From the NCBI RefSeq assembly GCF_008041835.1, contig NZ_VRYE01000037.1:29488-93487 (forward strand): a stretch of 64,000 nt of DNA, written 5' to 3'. Shown here piece by piece: positions 34,536 through 43,593 of this stretch. A model generated the notes under the pieces. That model was not told the DNA's origin. It saw only the letters and a list, made by a program, of their open reading frames with translations, and did not search any database. The translations under genes and the position numbers were made by a program. This DNA is from Ectopseudomonas mendocina (GTDB lineage Bacteria > Pseudomonadota > Gammaproteobacteria > Pseudomonadales > Pseudomonadaceae). Positions within the stretch are counted from its first letter, which is position 1; each line of letters opens with the position of its first letter.

Positions 34536-35840
34536 TCAGCGGATGTTGATGATCGTCTGGGCGATCGCATTCTCCGTTTCGATGGTCTTGGCATTCGCCT
34601 GGTAGTTGCGCTGCGCGATGATCAGGTCGACCAGTTGCGCGGTCAGGTCGACGTTCGAATCCTCCAGCGCACCGGAGACGATCGAGCCCAGCGTACCGGA
34701 GCCCGGCGTACCTATCACCGGCTCGCCCGAGGCCAGCGACTGCTTCCAGGCCGTTCCGCCCACCGGCGTCAACCCCTGCATGTTGGCGAAGGTGGCCAGC
34801 GCCACCTGGCCAATCAAATTGGCCTGGCCATTGGTATAGGTGGCGAACAGTTGCCCGGTCTCGTCCACCGACAGCCCGGACAACTGACCGGTGGTATAGC
34901 CATCCTGCGACAGGCTGTTGACCGCGAAGCGGGTATTGGTCTGGGTCATGTTGCGTAGATCCAGAGTCACCCCCGATGTGCTCGCCGCGGCACCGTTGTC
35001 GCCCCAGGTGACCGGATCGGTGGTGGCGTCGGTGATGGTCGCCGGCACCCAGTCGGCCAGCGTGATGGTGCCATCGGCATTGACCGTGAAGTCGCTGGAG
35101 GCCGATGCCTGCAGCCTGCCGGAGGTGTCGAACGACAGCGACGCCTGATACGGATCGGTGCTGGCGGGATCACCGGGATTGCGCCCGTCGATCAGCACGT
35201 GCATGCTCCACTCGTTGCTCGCCTCCTTGACGAAGTACTGGGTCATGGTGTGCTCATTGCCCTGGGAGTCGTACAGGCTCACCGAGGTCGACCAGTTGAA
35301 GGAACCGGAGACCGTGGGGTCGAAGGCGATGGTGGGCACCGTCTCGGACGAGTTGAGCGCCACCCCCTGGGTAACGGTCGAGGTGGCATTCGGCGCCTGG
35401 TTGCTGGTGTCGACGGTCAGATTGGTCAGCACGCCATTGACCAGGTTGCCATCGGCGTCCACCCCGTAGCCCATCAGGTTGTTGCCCGAGTTGTCGATGA
35501 CGTTGCCCTGATTGTCCACCTTGAACGCGCCGGAGCGGGTGTAGAGCTGGGTGCCGCCATCGTTGACGATGAAATAGCCACTGCCATTGACGGCCAGATC
35601 CAGGCTGTTGTCGGTGTAGCTGATGTTGCCCTGGGTGTGCTGCTGGGCGATATCCGCCGTAATCACCCCACTGCCGACCGCGTTGCTGCCGGTGCCGAAC
35701 ATGCTGCTGGCATAGAGGTCCGCGAACTCCGCACGCGAATACTTGAAGCCCGTCGTCCCGGTGTTGGCGATGTTGTTGCCCGTTACATCCAGGTGGGTGC
35801 TGGCCGCCTTCAACCCACTGAGCGCCGTATTGAACGTCAT
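34536..35840 (-). CDS. flgE: FlgE, flagellar hook protein
   Basis: FlgE polymerises into the hook. The 434-residue protein has the family N-terminus ([40 protein letters not shown]) and C-terminus ([32 protein letters not shown]). The variable middle carries [20 protein letters not shown], common to FlgE. The ATG has a GGGAGAT ribosome binding site. It follows flgD by 24 bp. Confidence 0.97.
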   Translation of the reverse strand: MTFNTALSGLKAASTHLDVTGNNIANTGTTGFKYSRAEFADLYASSMFGTGSNAVGSGVITADIAQQHTQGNISYTDNSLDLAVNGSGYFIVNDGGTQLYTRSGAFKVDNQGNVIDNSGNNLMGYGVDADGNLVNGVLTNLTVDTSNQAPNATSTVTQGVALNSSETVPTIAFDPTVSGSFNWSTSVSLYDSQGNEHTMTQYFVKEASNEWSMHVLIDGRNPGDPASTDPYQASLSFDTSGRLQASASSDFTVNADGTITLADWVPATITDATTDPVTWGDNGAAASTSGVTLDLRNMTQTNTRFAVNSLSQDGYTTGQLSGLSVDETGQLFATYTNGQANLIGQVALATFANMQGLTPVGGTAWKQSLASGEPVIGTPGSGTLGSIVSGALEDSNVDLTAQLVDLIIAQRNYQANAKTIETENAIAQTIINIR

Positions 35841-35864
35841 GTCTTATCTCCCGATGCCTGTTGA

Positions 35865-36554
35865 TTACTGGCCGACGCTGATGACTTTGGATAGCGCGAC
35901 ATTTCCGGCACCCGCCAGGTTCAGCGTCATGTCGCCGCCCCCGATGCCGAGCGTCACGCTGTTGACCGTTGCCGGCAGATAGGTTTCCAGCGCGGTGGAC
36001 GTGCCACCCAGCGACGCGGAGGCCGAGAATTTGTAGGTGCCCGCGGGCAGCAGTTGGCCGCTCTCATCGGTGCCGTCCCAGGTGAAGTCCACCAGGCCAG
36101 CGCTGCTTTGATTATCCAGCGGTATGCTTTTGACCAGGCTGCCCGCCTCGTCGTAAACCCTCACCGAGACGTTGTCGGCCGCCGTTGGAACCACCAGCGT
36201 GCCGGTCAGCCCCGAAACACCATCCACCTGGGTGCTGCTGGCGGAAACCATCACGCTGCGCCCCACCAGGGAAGAGGCTTGCAAAGCCTGCGACGATTGA
36301 TAGCTGCCCAGCAGCGAGTCCATCGAAGCGGAGATATTGGTCAGACTTTCCAGGCTGCTGAACTGCGCAAGCTGAGCCACGAACTCGCTGTTGTCCTGCG
36401 GATCCAGCGGGTTCTGGTTGTTCAACTGGGTCACCAGCAGCATCAGAAAGTCATCCTTGCCCAGGCTGGAGTAGCTGGATTCGTTGGTGTTGCTGGTCGA
36501 GGTGCCGGAGTATGTCGACAGCACGCTGCTGGAAACAGTCTCTGTGGTGCTCAT
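35865..36554 (-). CDS. flgD: FlgD, hook cap protein
   Basis: FlgD is the scaffold that caps the growing hook and is absent from the finished flagellum. The 229-residue protein has the conserved N-terminal segment ([40 protein letters not shown]). C-terminal FlgD Tudor/FnIII-like domains follow ([20 protein letters not shown]). The gene lies between flgC and flgE in the usual order, with an AAGGACAT ribosome binding site. Confidence 0.97.
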   Translation of the reverse strand: MSTTETVSSSVLSTYSGTSTSNTNESSYSSLGKDDFLMLLVTQLNNQNPLDPQDNSEFVAQLAQFSSLESLTNISASMDSLLGSYQSSQALQASSLVGRSVMVSASSTQVDGVSGLTGTLVVPTAADNVSVRVYDEAGSLVKSIPLDNQSSAGLVDFTWDGTDESGQLLPAGTYKFSASASLGGTSTALETYLPATVNSVTLGIGGGDMTLNLAGAGNVALSKVISVGQ

Positions 36555-36564
36555 GGCTATGTCC

Positions 36565-37008
36565 TTACTGACCCAGGGTCAGAACCTTCTGCAGCATGGT
36601 CTTGGCGGTATTCATCATTTCCGCATTGGTTTGAAAGGCTCTACTGGCCGAAATCATGTCCGCCATTTCCTCGACCACATTGACGTTCGGATAGAACACG
36701 TACCCATCCGCATTCGCTGCCGGATGACTGGGCTCGTAGCGCATGTCCAGATTGCTCTGATCCTCGACGATGCCGAGCACCTGCACCCCACTCCCCGCCT
36801 CGTCCTGCTCGGCGAACAGCGAACCACTACCACTGTTCTGCGACTGCTGGAACACGGTGGCGAACACCGGATGACGGGCACGGTAGGTCTGCTCGATACT
36901 CGAAGAGACAGACTCCGCGTTGGCGATATTGCTGGCCACGGTATTGAGGCGAGTGCTCTGGGCGCTCATGCCGGTTCCGGCGATGTTGAAGACACTGGCA
37001 AGGGACAT
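36565..37008 (-). CDS. flgC: FlgC, proximal rod protein
   Basis: FlgC is a small rod subunit next to the MS ring. The 147-residue product has the axial N-terminus ([32 protein letters not shown]) and the C-terminal [20 protein letters not shown] motif. The ATG has an AAGGAGC ribosome binding site. The gap to flgB is 11 bp. Confidence 0.97.
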   Translation of the reverse strand: MSLASVFNIAGTGMSAQSTRLNTVASNIANAESVSSSIEQTYRARHPVFATVFQQSQNSGSGSLFAEQDEAGSGVQVLGIVEDQSNLDMRYEPSHPAANADGYVFYPNVNVVEEMADMISASRAFQTNAEMMNTAKTMLQKVLTLGQ

Positions 37009-37019
37009 GATCGCGCTCC

Positions 37020-37427
37020 TTATTCACCGCGCAGGGCTGCGGTGAGGCCTTTGAACTTGCTATTGAGGAAAGTGAAACTGGCCTGGAAATGCACCGCGTT
37101 CTCGGCATAGTTGGACTGCTCGATCTGCAGATCCACGGTGTTCTGATCCAGCGAAGGCTGCATCGGAATACGGTAGGGCATCTCGGCCTCACCGCTGATC
37201 ACACCATTGGCGGGAATATGTCGGCCGTCGGTACGGTTCAGCGATACCGGGCCACGCTGCTGACGCGCGCTTTCGGCGGCCAGCACGCTGGCAAAGTCGA
37301 GATCACGCGCCTTGTAGTTCGGCGTATCGGCATTGGCGATATTGTTGGCCAGCACCTCGGCGCGCTGGGCGCGGAAACCGAGAGCCTGTTCATGGATACC
37401 GAGTGCTCTACCGAAGTTGATGCTCAT
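37020..37427 (-). CDS. flgB: FlgB, proximal rod protein
   Basis: FlgB is the rod subunit closest to the MS ring and FliE. The 135-residue product has the family motif VLANNIANADTPNYKARDLD and a C-terminal segment SNYAENAVHFQASFTFLNSK. It is the first gene of flgBCDE, 51-66 bp downstream of a perfect sigma-54 promoter. The ribosome binding site is weak (CAGAGC). No flgA, flgM or cheV/cheR genes lie upstream in this window; a dus gene follows instead. Confidence 0.96.
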   Translation of the reverse strand: MSINFGRALGIHEQALGFRAQRAEVLANNIANADTPNYKARDLDFASVLAAESARQQRGPVSLNRTDGRHIPANGVISGEAEMPYRIPMQPSLDQNTVDLQIEQSNYAENAVHFQASFTFLNSKFKGLTAALRGE

Positions 37428-37477
37428 GCTCTGAACCTTTGCCGCAGGGGCCGTCTGATCACTGTTGCCAGAGATAA

Positions 37478-37493
37478 AGCAAAGGCTGTGCCA
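37478..37493 (-). promoter_or_regulatory. Sigma-54 promoter of flgBCDE
   Basis: The minus strand reads TGGCAC-AGCCT-TTGCT, a perfect RpoN consensus, followed by an AT-rich stretch upstream (37494-37530) typical of IHF or activator regions. Confidence 0.85.
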
Positions 37494-37562
37494 TATAAAA
37501 AATCACATATAAATCAATTATTTAGTGATTAATCCAGGCAAATAGAAGAGTAAAGCGGCAAG

Positions 37563-37596
37563 GCCTTACCGCCCTCAGGCAAACAGGCGGCAAGGC
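37563..37596 (-). terminator. Hairpin after dusC
   Basis: An 11-bp stem (GCCTTGCCGCC / GGCGGTAAGGC on the minus strand, one G-U pair) with a 12-nt loop lies about 110 bp beyond the dusC stop. A short TTTACTC tract follows a few bases later. Confidence 0.6.
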
Positions 37597-37708
37597 CAGT
37601 CCGGCCAATTGCCGCCTGCAGCGCAGCAGCCCACCTGAACAAGGGCCAGCCTGAAGGCTATTTCTGCCGTTGATCACTCGCAGCAGGCGAGACGCGCAGA
37701 AGGCGACG

Positions 37709-38659
37709 TTACCGGGCAGATGGAGCGAGCAGGCGGTCGATACGCTCGCAATCCTGCTCGCGGCGAACCTCGGCGAACAGCGCCACCGCCTCCGGGTAGG
37801 TTCGAGTCAGCATGGCCAGCCATTGCTTCAGGCGCCCTGGCGCATAGCGCGGGGCCAGTTTGCGCCGCGCCTGCTGCCAGAAATCGAGCAACAGAGGCTG
37901 CAGCTCTGTCCAGCTCATATCCTCAGGCTCCAGGCCCGCCCGGACTGCGGCGACCTGCCGGGCCAAACCGGGACGCGACACCAGCCCACGCCCCAGCATG
38001 ATGTCATCCACACCACTGATCTCACGGCAGCGACGCCAATCGTCCAGCGTCCACACTTCGCCATTGGCGAACACCGGCACGCTGACGACATCCTGCACCC
38101 GCGCCACCCATTCCCAGTGCGCCGGCGGCTTGTAGCCTTCGACCTTGGTGCGCGCGTGCACGACGATCTGGCTCGCCCCACCCTCGGCCAGTGCCCGCGC
38201 GCAATCCAGCGCGCCCTCCTTGCCTTCGAAGCCCAGACGCATCTTCGCCGTTACCGGAATCTCGGCCGGCACCGTACGGCGCACTTCACGGACGATGGCA
38301 TGCAGCAGCTCCGGTTCCTTGAGCAGCACCGCACCACCGCGCGATTTGTTCACCGTCTTGGCTGGGCAGCCGAAGTTGAGATCGATCACCGGCGCGCCGA
38401 GCCTGCAGGCAAAAGCAGCGTTGTCGGCCAGGCACTGTGGATCGGAGCCGAGAAACTGCACACGCATGGGCGTACCGGCGCGCGTGCGCGAACCGTTGAA
38501 CAACTCGGGGGCGAGCTTGTGGTAGGTGGCTGCCGGCAACAATCGTTCGCTGACGCGAATGAATTCGGTGACGCACCAATCGATGCCACCAATACGGGTC
38601 AGTACGTCGCGCAGAATCTCGTCAACCAGCCCCTCCATAGGCGCCAGGGCGATTTGCAT
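37709..38659 (-). CDS. dusC: tRNA-dihydrouridine(16) synthase DusC
   Basis: DusC is a flavoenzyme that reduces U16 in the tRNA D-loop using FMN and NADPH. The ATG at 38659 ([20 protein letters not shown]) gives 316 residues, the usual length. The FMN-binding TIM barrel has the catalytic Cys98 in [20 protein letters not shown]. The DusC-type start [10 protein letters not shown] and the QFLGSDP segment support the C subfamily. It is transcribed toward flgB and separated from it by a hairpin. Confidence 0.93.
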   Translation of the reverse strand: MQIALAPMEGLVDEILRDVLTRIGGIDWCVTEFIRVSERLLPAATYHKLAPELFNGSRTRAGTPMRVQFLGSDPQCLADNAAFACRLGAPVIDLNFGCPAKTVNKSRGGAVLLKEPELLHAIVREVRRTVPAEIPVTAKMRLGFEGKEGALDCARALAEGGASQIVVHARTKVEGYKPPAHWEWVARVQDVVSVPVFANGEVWTLDDWRRCREISGVDDIMLGRGLVSRPGLARQVAAVRAGLEPEDMSWTELQPLLLDFWQQARRKLAPRYAPGRLKQWLAMLTRTYPEAVALFAEVRREQDCERIDRLLAPSAR

Positions 38660-38985
38660 GAACTTGTCCGGATAAATGGGGGCACACAGTTTAAGGGGTC
38701 GCGCGCGCCGTGCAAGATCGGCGACACGGCTACAGACGCCAAATAGAGGCCTGACCATATGCCGGACCATCCTTGCCAGGCTCAGCCCTGGCGTGCACAC
38801 CCGCCTGGGTCTGATCAGCGGCGAACGAAGCTTCACCACGGCCATGTCGCCCGATGGCTATTGCGCCGGTAGCGGATCGGCTGTCACGCAATCGGTGTTA
38901 TTGCGCCCCGGTGAAACCTGCCATTTTTGCGGTGACGATCGGAGGGCAGCAGGTCTTTCTCGCGCCACTGACCGATTGAGCCGCC
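38660..38985. other. Intergenic stretch with no recognised content
   Basis: These 326 bp between dusC and the thioesterase gene contain no convincing gene, repeat or RNA on either strand. Codon use in the open frames is not gene-like. I see nothing to annotate beyond the upstream region of dusC. Confidence 0.5.
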
Positions 38986-39432
38986 TTACAACTGCGAATA
39001 AGGCGGCATCAGCGCCTTGCCATAGCCCTCGACGAACTCCGGCGGCATGCGCTTGGGGCGACCACTGGACAGCTCGATACACACGAAGGTGGTTCTGGCA
39101 CGCAGCAAGGTTGCACCGTCTTCCGGGCGCACCAGTTGAAAACGCCGATCCATCTTCAAACGCTGGTCCGACTCGACGATCCAGGTAGCCATCTGCAGTT
39201 GCTGCCCTTCATAGGCACTGGCCAGATAATCGATCTCATGGCGCACTACGGCCATGGCCCGGTCGAGACGGCGATACTCGACCAGATCCAGCCCCAGAAA
39301 CTGCGAATGACGCCAGGCGCAGCGCTCCAGCCAACTGACGTATACGGCGTTGTTGGCATGACCAAGGCCATCGATGTCCTCGGCGCTCACCTCAATATCG
39401 ATGACGAACGGGCTGGGTAATTCCCACTGCAT
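38986..39432 (-). CDS. Acyl-CoA thioesterase, hotdog fold (4-hydroxybenzoyl-CoA thioesterase type)
   Basis: The 148-residue protein has the hotdog-fold signature. The segment EVSAEDIDGLGHANNAVYVSW holds the catalytic Asp/His region of the 4HBT family, and HEIDYLASAYEGQQLQMATW follows. It probably hydrolyses acyl-CoA thioesters; the substrate cannot be told from sequence. The ATG at 39432 (MQWELPSPFVIDIEV) has a GGAGAGAT ribosome binding site. Confidence 0.85.
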   Translation of the reverse strand: MQWELPSPFVIDIEVSAEDIDGLGHANNAVYVSWLERCAWRHSQFLGLDLVEYRRLDRAMAVVRHEIDYLASAYEGQQLQMATWIVESDQRLKMDRRFQLVRPEDGATLLRARTTFVCIELSSGRPKRMPPEFVEGYGKALMPPYSQL

Positions 39433-39483
39433 GGCTATCTCTCCAGATTTGCCGATCATGCGTCAGGCCGGGCCGCCCCGGAC

Positions 39484-39936
39484 ATGAGGGCCGATAGCAT
39501 ACGCCGCACGGACGATCCCTGCAGCGCCAGGCTGGATCTGGATCACTTCAAGCAGGTCAATGACCACTATGGCCACCTGGCCGGCGATGCCTGCCTGCGT
39601 CATGCCAGCCAGCGCATCCAGCAACGCCTGCGTAGCAGTGACCTGCTGGCACGTTTCGGCGGCGAGGAGTTCGTGGTACTGCTTGAAGGCACCGACCTTA
39701 CCGGCGCACTCGACCTCGCCGAACAACTGCGCGAAGACATCGCCCGTCACCCCTGCCACTACCAGCAACACTCGATACCACTAAGCCTGAGTATCGGCCT
39801 GCATGCCGGCATACCGAGCACCCCCAACTGCATCGAACACTGGCTCGAACTGGCTGACCGCGCGCTCTATCGCGCCAAGGCAGAAGGCCGTAATCGCGTT
39901 ATCGGCTATCAGGACAACGCCTGCGACGACGCTTGA
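39484..39936 (+). pseudogene. GGDEF-domain (diguanylate cyclase) fragment
   Basis: The 150-residue frame enters the GGDEF domain late, at LDLDHFKQVNDHYGHLAGDA, and lacks the first 35-40 residues of the domain (the D-x-LT-x-L-x-NRR part) and any sensor domain. The rest is intact: the allosteric I-site RSSD, the active site GGEEF five residues later, and the end ADRALYRAKAEGRNRVIGY. Without its first strand and helix it is probably inactive. It looks like the surviving 3' end of a larger cyclase gene. Confidence 0.75.
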
Positions 39937-39976
39937 GAGCAAGAGCCCGGTATTGCCTGCCAATCAGGCACACAAA

Positions 39977-40008
39977 CAAAAAGGGGCCGTTTCCTGAGAA
40001 GCAGCCCC
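39977..40008 (-). terminator. Intrinsic terminator after tRNA-Glu
   Basis: The minus strand has GGGGCTG, a 12-nt loop, CGGCCCC and then TTTTTGTTTGT, about 30 bp past the tRNA-Glu 3' end. Confidence 0.85.
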
Positions 40009-40033
40009 TGGTTCCGCAATTGCGGCAAGAAAA

Positions 40034-40109
40034 TGGCGTCCCCTAGGGGACTCGAACCCCTGTTACCGCCGTGAAAGGGCGGTGTCCTAGGCCACTAGAC
40101 GAAGGGGAC
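40034..40109 (-). tRNA. tRNA-Glu (anticodon TTC)
   Basis: The 76-nt gene includes the encoded CCA. The acceptor GTCCCCT pairs with AGGGGAC. The anticodon loop is CTTTCAC with TTC at 34-36, and the T-arm contains GGTTCGAGTCC. It is separated from the other five tRNAs of the array by the toxin-antitoxin island. Confidence 0.97.
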
Positions 40110-40180
40110 GAAACCTTCGAACGACAAGCCCAGCACTCGGCTGGCCTTGCGTGTGATTGGTGGCGGATGGTTGACCATGT
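40110..40180. other. Island left junction with tRNA-array spacer and tRNA-Ala remnant
   Basis: The first 50 bp match the Ala-Glu spacer found at 43830-43877 (ACCTTCGAA, CAGCACTCGGCT). They continue to TTGGTGG, the CCA end of a tRNA-Ala, followed by CGGATGGTTGACC instead of an intact tRNA. GGTTGACC again resembles the tRNA-Ala T-arm region. I read this as a decayed attachment-site copy of the island. Confidence 0.55.
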
Positions 40181-40229
40181 GCCGACTGGCCTCCCGAGCT
40201 TATGAGGACTGGCGAGGGCTGCAGGGGGG

Positions 40230-40571
40230 TCAAGCGCCTAACAGGCGGCGAGCGAGTACGGATTGCATGTCACGACGTCCGCCCGCAATCAAGTAAATAA
40301 GGACCTGGTTGCCTGTGACACGATAGATCACGCGGTAGGGTTTGAAAAATGTCTGGCGGTATTCTTTGATCCCAAGGCCGACTAGTTCCTTCGGATAACT
40401 GCCGCGTTCCGGGAATTTCGACAGACTCTCCACAACGTCCATCAACTCATCCAATACATAGTTGGCGTTGGCGACGCAGTCGAATTCGGAGATGTAGTCG
40501 TGGATGGCCTCCAGATCCTGCTCCGCTCCCTCGGTGAGCAGGACCTCAAACTTGGCTGATGAGCCTGCCAT
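40230..40571 (-). CDS. RelE/ParE-family toxin
   Basis: The 113-residue product has the superfamily layout: LLTEGAEQDLEAIHDYISEF, LSKFPERGSYPKELVGLGIK, then EYRQTFFKPYRVIYRVTGNQ and the C-terminal IAGGRRDMQSVLARRLL. It pairs with the Phd/YefM-type antitoxin upstream by a one-base overlap (TGATG). RelE homologues cleave mRNA on the ribosome and ParE homologues poison gyrase; sequence alone does not decide between them. Confidence 0.87.
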   Translation of the reverse strand: MAGSSAKFEVLLTEGAEQDLEAIHDYISEFDCVANANYVLDELMDVVESLSKFPERGSYPKELVGLGIKEYRQTFFKPYRVIYRVTGNQVLIYLIAGGRRDMQSVLARRLLGA

Positions 40572-40846
40572 CAGACTGAGGCTCGCTTGGCGCGGAGGCG
40601 GGCAACTACGTCAGCGACAGGCTTGACCTTGCCAGCGGCCATATCCTGATTGCCCAACGCGAGGATCTTTAGCAAGGCGAGTGTTTCTTGCGTCTCCTCG
40701 AACGAAGCGACGTCCTGCAGGACAGCCTTGGCTTCGCCGTTTTGGGTTATGACCATCGGTTCACGCTGCTCCGCGAGGTGCGTCAGGACCTCGGCTGCGT
40801 TGGCTTTGAGATAGCTGATCGGCTTGACTTGTGATGAGTAGCGCAT
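40571..40846 (-). CDS. Phd/YefM-family antitoxin
   Basis: The 91-residue protein has the Phd/YefM N-terminal DNA-binding fold (VKPISYLKANAAEVLTHLAE, REPMVITQNGEAKAVLQDVA) and a C-terminal toxin-neutralising tail. It is transcribed first, from a promoter whose -10 box lies within a palindrome at 40864-40888, so autorepression is likely. Confidence 0.88.
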   Translation of the reverse strand: MRYSSQVKPISYLKANAAEVLTHLAEQREPMVITQNGEAKAVLQDVASFEETQETLALLKILALGNQDMAAGKVKPVADVVARLRAKRASV

Positions 40847-40863
40847 GGCTGTGCTCCAGTTTT

Positions 40864-40902
40864 AAAAAGACTGAATATAGTCCTTTTTTAGTCTCATAGC
40901 AA
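40864..40902 (-). promoter_or_regulatory. Promoter and palindromic operator of the phd-relE pair
   Basis: The minus strand has TTGCTA, a 17-bp spacer and TATATT. The -10 box is the centre of the inverted repeat AAAAAGACT-GAATAT-AGTCCTTTTT (40864-40888), a natural binding site for the antitoxin. Confidence 0.65.
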
Positions 40903-41187
40903 AGCGGCTGAATTGGATGTGCCAGTGCCTTGATCAAGGAGATGAAGGCGATGAGCTAGCCAGTGGAAGCCGATGTGCTCCTGCTCTAGCCGCAGTCCAA
41001 GGCGAATGCGGTTGTCGCGCAGGTCGTTGTATAGGGCTCTTTCCTCGGGCGTGAGTCGGTGCAAGTCCACACGGAGGGGCTTGCCCTCACTTCCCCAAAA
41101 AACAGCGTGCGCATCGAGTGTGGCTCTGTCCATCAAGAACGAAACCACGTGGTCAAAGTGGCCACGAAGCTGATCCAGAATGCCAAA
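40894..41187 (-). pseudogene. Unidentified coding remnant, minus strand
   Basis: A minus-strand frame reads like protein (VSFLMDRATLDAHAVFWGSE, KPLRVDLHRLTPEERALYND, LRLEQEHIGFHWLAHRLHLL) and ends at 40894. Upstream of about 41187 it turns into the antisense of the next gene and loses protein character. I do not recognise the family. It is probably the 3' end of a gene truncated when the neighbouring recombinase relic formed. Confidence 0.35.
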
Positions 41188-42226
41188 GCCACAGGCCCGC
41201 GCTGACCGGGCTTTCGGCCCACTGGCCTGCACCGCCACCGGGGAATACCGTAACTGGCCAACACTGGAATTGATTGGCCCCACCAACGCCGGAGACTTGC
41301 TGCCCACGCTGATTGAGGGCATCACGCTCGACGAGATCAAAACCCTAAACCAAGCGTTTTCATCGCTCGATGATGAACTGCTGCGGGAGTTTGACAAGGA
41401 GCTTCGCAAAGTGAGCTTCGATAGCAGTGGGATCAATGAAACCGAGGCTACCCTGGTCCGCCGCATCTTCGATGACTTCGTGACAGTGCACTCGGCCACG
41501 CTGATGGCCAAGGCCTACGGCGCGCAAGGCGTGGTCACCAAGGGCGGCAAGCCCTTCACCAAGCAGACCATCTACAAGATGCTGCACAACCGGATGTACC
41601 TGGGCGAGATCGTCCACAAGGGGCAGAGTTTCCCCGGCCAGCACCAAGCCATCGTCACGCAAGGCCAGTGGGATGCAGCCCACGCATTGATCGCCACCGA
41701 TGGCATCGAGCGGCGGCGCGAAACCAACGACCGCCAGAGTGCACCGGTGCTGCTGCGCGGCCTGCTGTACACGTCTGATGGCGAACGGCTGGTACCCAGC
41801 TACACCAAGAAGAAAGGCAAGACCTACCGCTACTACAGCCCGATCAAACACCGGCGCTTTGGTGCGTGGGCCAGCAGCCACGGTGCGTTGCCGGCAGTGC
41901 CAGTCGAAGAACTGGTGACCGAGCAGATCCTGGCGGCGCTGTCGACCCCGCACATCGTGCAATCGGTGTGGGACCGAATGCAGCACATCCGGCCTGACCT
42001 CACCGAGCCACAGGTCGTGCTGCCGATGCGCAATCTTGCCAGCCTCTGGCGGGAGTTGTTCCCCGTCGAGCAGTGCCGACTGGCGCAGTTGCTGATCGAA
42101 CGCGTGGTGATTGCCGACGCCGGGCTGGAAATCATCTGGCGCGATCAGGGTTGGCGGGATCTGGCAGGAGAGTTGCTGCCCGGCACCATCGGTGCGGAAT
42201 TGCAGGAGATGGAGGAAGCTGTATGA
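41180..42226 (+). pseudogene. Large serine recombinase relic lacking the catalytic domain
   Basis: From about residue 90 the 348-residue frame matches the Recombinase domain and zinc-ribbon region of large serine recombinases (ATLVRRIFDDFVTVHSATLM, GKPFTKQTIYKMLHNRMYLG, EIVHKGQSFPGQHQAIVTQG). The N-terminal resolvase domain with its active-site Ser is missing. In its place are about 85 residues of unrelated, gene-like sequence (TLELIGPTNAGDLLPTLIEG). It is therefore an in-frame chimera left by a deletion, and it cannot catalyse strand exchange by itself. Confidence 0.75.
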
Positions 42227-42675
42227 AACCGAAAGTGCAGACCTTGGGCGCAGCCATCGCCCGCGAACGCCGGGATGGCGGGCAGGTGAAACTATCGACC
42301 TTCATCCCGCTGAAGATCAGGAAGCGAGGCGGCAGCAAGGTGGTGGTGAGGCCGGACGGCCAGCTCGACGCGCCGGGCAAAGTGGTCACCCAAATCGACC
42401 AGCCCCTGCTGGTGGCGCTGACGCGGGCCTTCTACTGGCAGCAATTGCTTGACGATGGAGTGGTGGGCAGTGGCAGCGAGATCGCCCAGCGCGAAGGCCT
42501 GCACCACTCGACGGTCAACGAACTTCTGCGCCTGACGCTGCTTGAGCCTGCCATCATCCAGGCCATCTTGGCTGGCCAGCAGCCCCGGTGCATGAGCCTG
42601 CTGTGGTTCCAGCGCAATCCGCTGCCAACCAACTGGATGGCGCAGCGGGAGGTGGTGGCGGGGTTTGATGCCTGA
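42223..42675 (+). CDS. Conserved hypothetical protein next to the recombinase
   Basis: The 150-residue product overlaps the recombinase frame by ATGA. It has a basic N-terminal half (RKRGGSKVVVRPDGQLDAPG) and a helix-turn-helix-like segment (SEIAQREGLHHSTVNELLRL), so it may bind DNA. Companion genes of this type are commonly found directly after large serine recombinases. It probably helped the integrase or its regulation. The ribosome binding site is GGAGGAAG. Confidence 0.6.
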   Translation: MKPKVQTLGAAIARERRDGGQVKLSTFIPLKIRKRGGSKVVVRPDGQLDAPGKVVTQIDQPLLVALTRAFYWQQLLDDGVVGSGSEIAQREGLHHSTVNELLRLTLLEPAIIQAILAGQQPRCMSLLWFQRNPLPTNWMAQREVVAGFDA

Positions 42676-42677
42676 AA

Positions 42678-42998
42678 TCAGGCCATCACGATCTGAGTGT
42701 GCACCTCGACCTTGAGCGCACGCTTGATGGCCGCAAACACAGCCGAGATGTTGCTCATGGTCGGGTTGCCCGATTGCGACAGCATCCGATGCAGGCTCTT
42801 GGCAGGCTTGTGGATTTCCTCGGCCAGCGCCTCGAAGCCGAGCGTGGCGTTCACCAGGTCACGCAGGATCAGCTTGGCCGATTCCGGCTCGCCATTGACA
42901 AACAGGGTGATGGCCTCGTCCAGAAGCGCCTGCGCAAAGGCCGGATCGTTCTGCACGCGCGCGGCCACGGTCTCTTTGAAATCACGGGTCAGTGCCAT
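42678..42998 (-). CDS. Antitoxin of a HigBA-like module (XRE-type, addiction module antidote)
   Basis: The ATG at 42998 (MALTRDFKETVAARVQNDPA) gives 106 residues. The protein has the small HTH of addiction-module antidote proteins (IHKPAKSLHRMLSQSGNPTM, SNISAVFAAIKRAL). It lies 2 bp after the toxin gene, so the order is toxin-antitoxin as in higBA. It presumably binds the toxin and represses the operon. Confidence 0.83.
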   Translation of the reverse strand: MALTRDFKETVAARVQNDPAFAQALLDEAITLFVNGEPESAKLILRDLVNATLGFEALAEEIHKPAKSLHRMLSQSGNPTMSNISAVFAAIKRALKVEVHTQIVMA

Positions 42999-43000
42999 GT

Positions 43001-43339
43001 TCACTTTCCTTTCTGGGTTGATGCTTTGCGGCGCTTGTAGTCTTCCCACAGCGTCACCGCTTGGTCGATGTCCTGCTGTTGACGCTTCTTGGTGCCGCCG
43101 CCGATCAGGATGATGATCTTCAGACCGTCCTTGGCCAGGTAGATGCGCAAGCCCGGCCCCCAGTCGATCTTGTATTCCCCAATGCCGCGAAACCACTCAA
43201 CGTTGGACAGGTTGCCCTGTTCCATCCGGCTGACGGCTACGCGCACCTTGGCGGCGGCAACGGCATCCAGCGACCCGAACCACTCTGCGAAGGGGTTGTC
43301 TCCATCGTCCAGCAGGAGTTCTTTGATCTGGTAGCTCAT
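43001..43339 (-). CDS. Toxin of a HigBA-like module (RelE/ParE superfamily, addiction module killer protein)
   Basis: The 112-residue protein shows the killer-protein motifs NPFAEWFGSLDAVAAAKVRV, LSNVEWFRGIGEYKIDWGPG and LRIYLAKDGLKIIILIGGGT, with KKRQQQDIDQAVTLWEDYKR at the end. There is no Shine-Dalgarno sequence before the ATG; a TATACG at about -20 suggests a very short leader. With the downstream gene it is a second complete toxin-antitoxin pair in the island. Confidence 0.84.
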   Translation of the reverse strand: MSYQIKELLLDDGDNPFAEWFGSLDAVAAAKVRVAVSRMEQGNLSNVEWFRGIGEYKIDWGPGLRIYLAKDGLKIIILIGGGTKKRQQQDIDQAVTLWEDYKRRKASTQKGK

Positions 43340-43593
43340 GAGGTAAATGGTAACGTATAAGTTTCCATTTCACCAGTGTGGCAGGTTCGATGCCTGACTG
43401 GCGGCCTTGGTTGACGGTGAACCGGCGCACGTAAGTTGTTGATTTTGCGAGAGCCCCATCTGCGCCTACCCGCAGGCCAAACGGAGAACAGAGACGGCTC
43501 TGGCCGAGAAAGTGGCCGATTTCGAGCGTTTCGGCTGATGGCCACCCGCAGCACAGGTGGCCGGAACCCCGCGTGGTGCGGGGATCGCAGACG
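43340..43593. other. Gap at the right end of the island
   Basis: No complete gene is visible. One plus-strand frame ends in TALAEKVADFERFG-stop near 43540 and looks like the C-terminus of an unknown protein. The rest, including a GGCCACC/GGTGGCC hairpin near 43540-43562, is not assigned. Confidence 0.4.
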
